From Mongoliitalea lutea (lineage in GTDB: Bacteria > Bacteroidota > Bacteroidia > Cytophagales > Cyclobacteriaceae), in assembly GCF_014652135.1 (NCBI RefSeq), contig NZ_BMYF01000010.1, forward strand, positions 1-64,000: DNA of 64,000 bases, written 5' to 3'. The position numbers and the translations under genes were made by a program. Below the pieces are notes generated by a model, which did not search any database, was not told the DNA's origin, and saw only the letters and a program-made list of their open reading frames with translations. Shown one piece after another: positions 60,081 through 64,000 of this stretch. Every line of letters begins with the position of its first letter. Positions within the stretch are counted from its first letter, which is position 1.

Positions 60081-62694
60081 AACTCGCGATCCCAAATCGT
60101 ACACCACTTCGCTGATAGCTGCTGTTTTCGAAGCCAACACCCATCTCCAAGCGGAACAATCGGAACAAATTATCCAAGGAATATCCCGCTTCCCAATAAT
60201 GTGGGCTGTTTTCAGTCTTGAGGTAGTTGAAGAAGATATTTTCCCGAATGCCTGAGAAGCGCAGCATGGGCAGTTGGGTGAGGAGGAATTTTCGGAACTG
60301 GTAGTGAACGATGGCACTGACATAATTGGAACTCGTGCTGTATTGGTAATAATCCAAAAACCGGTAATTGGTCGCCACACCCATATTGGCAAAGACCGTA
60401 CGATTTCCTCCAAAATGCTTAAAATCCATAAAGCCTACCCGGTTATTGTTAAGAAAAGTACCAGCAGTTAGGTTGTAGTCCAGTTTTCCGCTGACGCCAA
60501 AATTGAAGAAATGTTCGATTCCGACTTCGGCCCAATCAAAGTCCGCTGCATTGATGTCATTGGTCAAGCTTGGGATAGCTTTTCGATATTTTAGATTGAT
60601 TAGTGGAGCAGAATCGTAAATTGGCGATTTACGTCCGTTTCGGATGCGGTATTTCATTCCTGGTCTCCAATCAATGGAACTTGACCATATAAATGCCTGA
60701 TGGTTTTCAAAGGCCGCAGGACCTGCTTCTATATTTTCAGGAGTGTTGGAAGTATACACCCGTTCCGGTCTTCTATAAAAGCTGAAATCGGAATTGTTAT
60801 CCAACATTCTCCGCTCTGCCCAGGAAATTTGTGTTCGGAAGGTGAAGGCATCGGTGAATCTGCGGTAGTAATAGGCTCTTATAAAATCCTGCTCAAAAAG
60901 TTTCATGTAGTTGAGTCTAAAAAGTAGGGAGTAGAGCATATTCACTTGTTCCTGAATAGGATTTTCCGTGTTGAATTGATAGATGTACCGACCTCCTTGA
61001 ACCCCGAAAGTAGTGCTTTGGCGTCCCATAGTAATGGAACGTCGAATGCCCATAGTTCCATAGAATTGTTGACTGGCAAAACCATAGCGGAGTTCTGGAC
61101 TAAAATTCCATGAACGCACATGTCTTGTCACAGAATCGGCTAACTTTTCCACTTTTTCTAAGCGATAGTAACCCGATAAACCCACCTTAAACCCTTCTAC
61201 TGTATTGAAGGAAAATTTGGTGAAGTTTTGGTCAAAAGCAAGTGTTTTTCCTTTGCCAAAGTTGTAGCGTCCTCCTGTCAGGATATCTCCGGGGCTGAAT
61301 TTTCTTCGGGCTTTTTTGGCAATGCTATCTACATCAGAAGTCTTAGCTGCTTCAATGACTGCCAAGCTATCATCCCGGATGTATCCTCTGATTTCTTCAT
61401 CAGTTAATTTCACAGGACGAATACTATCCCAATAGCTCAAGTCCCGTTTGGTTGCCAAGGAGTCTATGCTGTAATTCCGCTCTGAGACAACTTCCAGTTC
61501 TTCCATTTCCTGTGCAGCCTCTTTTTCATACTGATTGATCAGCTTGCGGAAGTCCTTTTTGGTCATTTGGTCGGCATTGGCCATTTGCTCCAAGGCAGAT
61601 TCTTTGCGGTTGAATGTGGTGATTTCCTTGGGTACCTCATCTACTTTTTCATCGATGATTTTGGTCTCTACCAATAAGTCAGGATTGAGTGTGATTTTAT
61701 AATCTCTGGTAGATGCCAAGTAGGTGTATTCCCCTGCAAAGCCAAAAAACTTTCCTCCAAAGGTGTACGTATGGGTGGCTGGCATCCATACATTGTCGGC
61801 AACAGGGGTGTAGAGCTGTTTGACTCCTATTTGAAAACCCAATAAGGAAGTGGTTAAGTCCAGACTATGAATGGCCCACAAATCATCAATGATGTAAATC
61901 GTCCCTTCAAAGACACGTTCACCTCTGGAGCGTGGTGTGACTTTAATTCGGTTGACCATAACTCCTTGGTCGATGAAAGAGCCTTCGTATTTAAAGCGGT
62001 AATAAGCAAAGGCATTAGGTGCCAAAGGGGAGACTGCTTCGTTGATTTTGGGATTATAAAAGCTGGTAGCTATATAAGGAGCAGGGGAGGTCTGATTATT
62101 GTCGCCGCTGCTGCGGATGCTGATGACTTTTTCGGTAACGGTATTGGGTTGGCGAAAGGTGATTTGGGAGACTGATTCTGTGGTATAGGCTTCGTTTAGT
62201 TTAAGTCCATCTTTTTCCAGTTCTTTTTTGAGAAAAAATGGCGCATTGGTCAGTTTGCCTGTGCCTTTCAGATAGACCATCATACTGTATTCCTCCACTT
62301 GCAGTCTATGGAATTTGGCTTTGGTAATGGCCTTGCGCATAATGGTCAAGGCCGGGTCTTCCTGTCCGGTCTTTACCGTCACTTCTTGCAATGCATACAC
62401 CTGTTCGTCTAATACAAAATCCAATTGAACCCAGCTATCTTGGATTTCTACCGTTTTGATTACGGATGAATAGCCTAGGTATTGGGCTACCACATCGTAA
62501 AATCCAGGTTTCAATTTGTATTCATAATATCCATTTTGGTTGGTAGGAACGCCATCGCCAAGGTTTCGGATAAAAATAGAGGCAAATGGTAATTCCTCTC
62601 CCCGGTCATTGCTTACTTTGCCACGGATACCCTGTGCAGTTCCTACAAGTGGCAGGCTGATTATAAAAAGCAACAGGAGGAAGGTATGTTTCAT
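60064..62694 (-). CDS. DUF5686 outer-membrane protein with carboxypeptidase-regulatory domain
   Basis: The ATG at 62694 gives a clean signal peptide (LLLLFIISLPLVGTAQG) and an 876-aa protein; an upstream ATG at 62772 would bury it. The N-terminal CarboxypepD-reg-like domain (about 22-105, FASIFIRNLGDGVPTNQNGYY) is followed by a DUF5686 region (PAPYIATSFYNPKINEAVSP, ERVFEGTIYIIDDLWAIHSL). A long barrel-like C-terminal half ends in an Asn-rich beta strand. It is probably an outer-membrane barrel of unknown role, abundant in Bacteroidota. Its stop codon overlaps the PIN-toxin remnant. Confidence 0.85.
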   Translation of the reverse strand: MKHTFLLLLFIISLPLVGTAQGIRGKVSNDRGEELPFASIFIRNLGDGVPTNQNGYYEYKLKPGFYDVVAQYLGYSSVIKTVEIQDSWVQLDFVLDEQVYALQEVTVKTGQEDPALTIMRKAITKAKFHRLQVEEYSMMVYLKGTGKLTNAPFFLKKELEKDGLKLNEAYTTESVSQITFRQPNTVTEKVISIRSSGDNNQTSPAPYIATSFYNPKINEAVSPLAPNAFAYYRFKYEGSFIDQGVMVNRIKVTPRSRGERVFEGTIYIIDDLWAIHSLDLTTSLLGFQIGVKQLYTPVADNVWMPATHTYTFGGKFFGFAGEYTYLASTRDYKITLNPDLLVETKIIDEKVDEVPKEITTFNRKESALEQMANADQMTKKDFRKLINQYEKEAAQEMEELEVVSERNYSIDSLATKRDLSYWDSIRPVKLTDEEIRGYIRDDSLAVIEAAKTSDVDSIAKKARRKFSPGDILTGGRYNFGKGKTLAFDQNFTKFSFNTVEGFKVGLSGYYRLEKVEKLADSVTRHVRSWNFSPELRYGFASQQFYGTMGIRRSITMGRQSTTFGVQGGRYIYQFNTENPIQEQVNMLYSLLFRLNYMKLFEQDFIRAYYYRRFTDAFTFRTQISWAERRMLDNNSDFSFYRRPERVYTSNTPENIEAGPAAFENHQAFIWSSSIDWRPGMKYRIRNGRKSPIYDSAPLINLKYRKAIPSLTNDINAADFDWAEVGIEHFFNFGVSGKLDYNLTAGTFLNNNRVGFMDFKHFGGNRTVFANMGVATNYRFLDYYQYSTSSNYVSAIVHYQFRKFLLTQLPMLRFSGIRENIFFNYLKTENSPHYWEAGYSLDNLFRLFRLEMGVGFENSSYQRSGVRFGIASFININ

Positions 62695-62823
62695 GCAGTC
62701 AATGATTAAAACTCTTGAACGAGTGTGAAAACTGTTAAGTTTAGTAATAAATTTCATAAAATTAGTAGACAATCATCCTTTTATTAAGCGTAAATCATTT
62801 TTAGTATTTATTCGTTACCTTTA

Positions 62824-63075
62824 GTGTGTAAAATAACAATCGATTTGGATATACAATCTGTCAAGATCGACCTGATTCATTGGCTTACCGAACTCGAAGA
62901 TACTTCAATCCTTAAAAAGCTTCAGATTATAAAAGAACTGGAGGAGAATACTCTTTTATTAAGTGAAGAACAACAAAAGGAGTTGGATATCAGATTGGAA
63001 AAATATGAAAATGGACAGCTTGAATTTACTTTTTGGGAAATAGTTAAAACTAGGATAAAAAGTCAAATCAATTAA
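62824..63075 (+). CDS. Orphan addiction-module antitoxin-like protein
   Basis: This 83-aa protein starts at GTG (62824), or possibly at the TTG at 62845. It has the short acidic, helical character of the antitoxin family often listed as putative addiction-module component (IDLIHWLTELEDTSILKKLQ, then LLLSEEQQKELDIRL). Such genes are usually followed at once by a ParE/RelE toxin gene. Here the next 150 bases contain no toxin frame, so it is an orphan or its toxin has been lost. Confidence 0.55.
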   Translation: MCKITIDLDIQSVKIDLIHWLTELEDTSILKKLQIIKELEENTLLLSEEQQKELDIRLEKYENGQLEFTFWEIVKTRIKSQIN

Positions 63076-63226
63076 AGTAATGCACATAATAAATTTGAAA
63101 TCCTGCAACTGATTTTTTAGTATGCCACTTCGCTTCAATTAAAGAAACTAATTCCTTTTGTAATTCTCCAGTAAAAAATTAGTTTTGTAGAAGAGTTTCG
63201 TTGAAACCTTCCCTGCCAAAACTACT

Positions 63227-64000
63227 ATGCGGAGATTATTGCTCTCATGTGTCTTGATGTTCTGTTTTATTACAGACGGCATCGCTCAAAATGAATTTAA
63301 AGAAATTCGGTTTGAATATGAGGGTGGGATAAAAAAAGCGCAATACCTGCTAACGGGTAAAGTCACTAGTAAGGAAACTGGTCTACCTTTGGATAATGTA
63401 GCCATTCATATTGACGGATTTTTTACAGGAGTCAATACCGATAAAAATGGTTTGTATGTTTTTCCTTTAGACTCCGGGAGACACCGGATTGTTTTCAGGC
63501 GCTTTGGGAAACAAGCGGATTTTTACATAGTCCATATTTACAGAGATGCAGTTTTGGATGCTTCCATTAGTAATTTGGACTTTCAATTGGAGATGTTTAC
63601 GGTCATGGCAGAAGAGCGGGATAGGAATGTCAAAAGTCCCATCACAGGAGTGACCAAGATGAATATTGAAGAATTGAAATTAGTACCAGCATTGATGGGG
63701 GAACCGGATGTGTTCAATGTTTTACAAAGTATGCCAGGCGTTACTTCCGTAGGAGAGGGTTCAGCGGGCTTAAATATCAGAGGAGGCCAAGCAGATCAGA
63801 ATCTTATTTTGATGAATGAGGCGATCGTATTATCCAATAATCATGCACTTGGGTTTTTATCAGCATTCAATGGGGATGTGGTGCAAAATTTTGCTCTTTA
63901 TAAAGGAAATGTTCCGGCTCAATTTGGAGGAAGAAGCGCTTCTGCACTCAATATTGATATGCGTAAAGGAGATTTTGAAAACTGGAAAGGTTCGGTCTCC
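63227..64000 (+). CDS. TonB-dependent receptor, N-terminal part (cut by window edge)
   Basis: An open frame of 258 codons from the ATG at 63227 runs off the window. It has a signal peptide (LLLSCVLMFCFITDGIAQ) and a carboxypeptidase-regulatory-like domain (about 38-125, VTSKETGLPLDNVAIHIDG and NTDKNGLYVFPLDSG). The plug domain follows: LMGEPDVFNVLQSMPGVTSVGEG, LNIRGGQADQNLILMNEA, and YKGNVPAQFGGRSASALNIDM. It imports an unknown ligand across the outer membrane. The region 63076..63226 before it has no gene. Confidence 0.85.
   Translation, partial: MRRLLLSCVLMFCFITDGIAQNEFKEIRFEYEGGIKKAQYLLTGKVTSKETGLPLDNVAIHIDGFFTGVNTDKNGLYVFPLDSGRHRIVFRRFGKQADFYIVHIYRDAVLDASISNLDFQLEMFTVMAEERDRNVKSPITGVTKMNIEELKLVPALMGEPDVFNVLQSMPGVTSVGEGSAGLNIRGGQADQNLILMNEAIVLSNNHALGFLSAFNGDVVQNFALYKGNVPAQFGGRSASALNIDMRKGDFENWKGSVS

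Noticed and set aside
60057-60413. 118-aa minus-strand frame at the end of the DUF5686 gene
   Set aside because: It is an out-of-frame shadow of the DUF5686 C-terminal barrel and does not join the PIN-toxin remnant frame.

Overview
The window is a chromosomal segment of a Bacteroidota bacterium, most likely order Cytophagales and probably Cyclobacteriaceae. This is inferred from TonB-dependent receptors with carboxypeptidase-regulatory N-domains, a PafA-type phosphatase, DUF5686 and DUF4221-type proteins, NVEALA-like peptides, double-glycine peptide leaders, TAnnTTTG-type promoter boxes and a lack of Shine-Dalgarno sequences. Most of the window is ordinary housekeeping sequence. It is broken by repeat-rich intergenic islands and by one clear accessory region at the left end. 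No tRNA, rRNA or CRISPR array was seen.

Accessory region, about 0-12.7 kb, almost all on the minus strand. It looks like a ribosomally made peptide (bacteriocin-like) export locus. A peptidase-containing ABC transporter (C39 domain with Cys, His and Asp all present) and an HlyD-type adaptor lie at 9.3-12.6 kb. Next to them are a CPBP (Abi) intramembrane protease and a small HTH protein. Downstream are five short genes with a double-glycine leader; one of them (3731..3910) and two following small membrane-protein genes (704..838, 5427..5600) are short and easily missed. Four copies of a 73-residue two-helix membrane protein gene each lie next to a ~360 bp hairpin-rich repeat. A cassette of 73-aa gene, repeat, ABC-transporter remnant, HTH gene, precursor and small membrane protein is duplicated 4.76 kb apart, and a third copy is decayed. 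A dead IS1595-family element with recognisable inverted repeats and an 8-bp target duplication lies between the copies. The region appears to be diversifying precursor and immunity genes by local duplication around one shared exporter.

12.8-27.9 kb: rpiB, tatC and glyA, then a TonB receptor with a His-rich partner (probable metal uptake), several small unknowns, an AEC permease, a triple tandem repeat, a large AsmA-like protein, and a four-gene operon (DUF493, phhB, rsmI, suhB-like).

28-34 kb: an NVEALA-like secreted peptide, a DUF4221-like lipoprotein, a small CxxC lipoprotein and a secreted propeller-like protein form one plus-strand cluster. A comparable peptide plus beta-propeller pair lies at 55.2-56.7 kb. 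dinB is divergent from an XRE-S24 (LexA-like) regulator across a 17-bp inverted repeat. A DUF4143 ATPase is flanked by ~330 bp direct repeats.

36.8-64 kb: ogt, PafA phosphatase, Xaa-Pro aminopeptidase, an ArsR-type regulator, a YjjG-like HAD protein, lpdA, an ECF sigma/anti-sigma pair, a Tat-exported phosphoesterase, a SIMPL protein, frr-pyrH, a biotin carboxyl carrier, an M1 aminopeptidase, rlmN, an App1-like phosphatase, a cyanophycinase-like lipoprotein, a GntP permease, a PIN-toxin remnant, a DUF5686 outer-membrane protein, an orphan antitoxin and a TonB receptor cut by the window edge.
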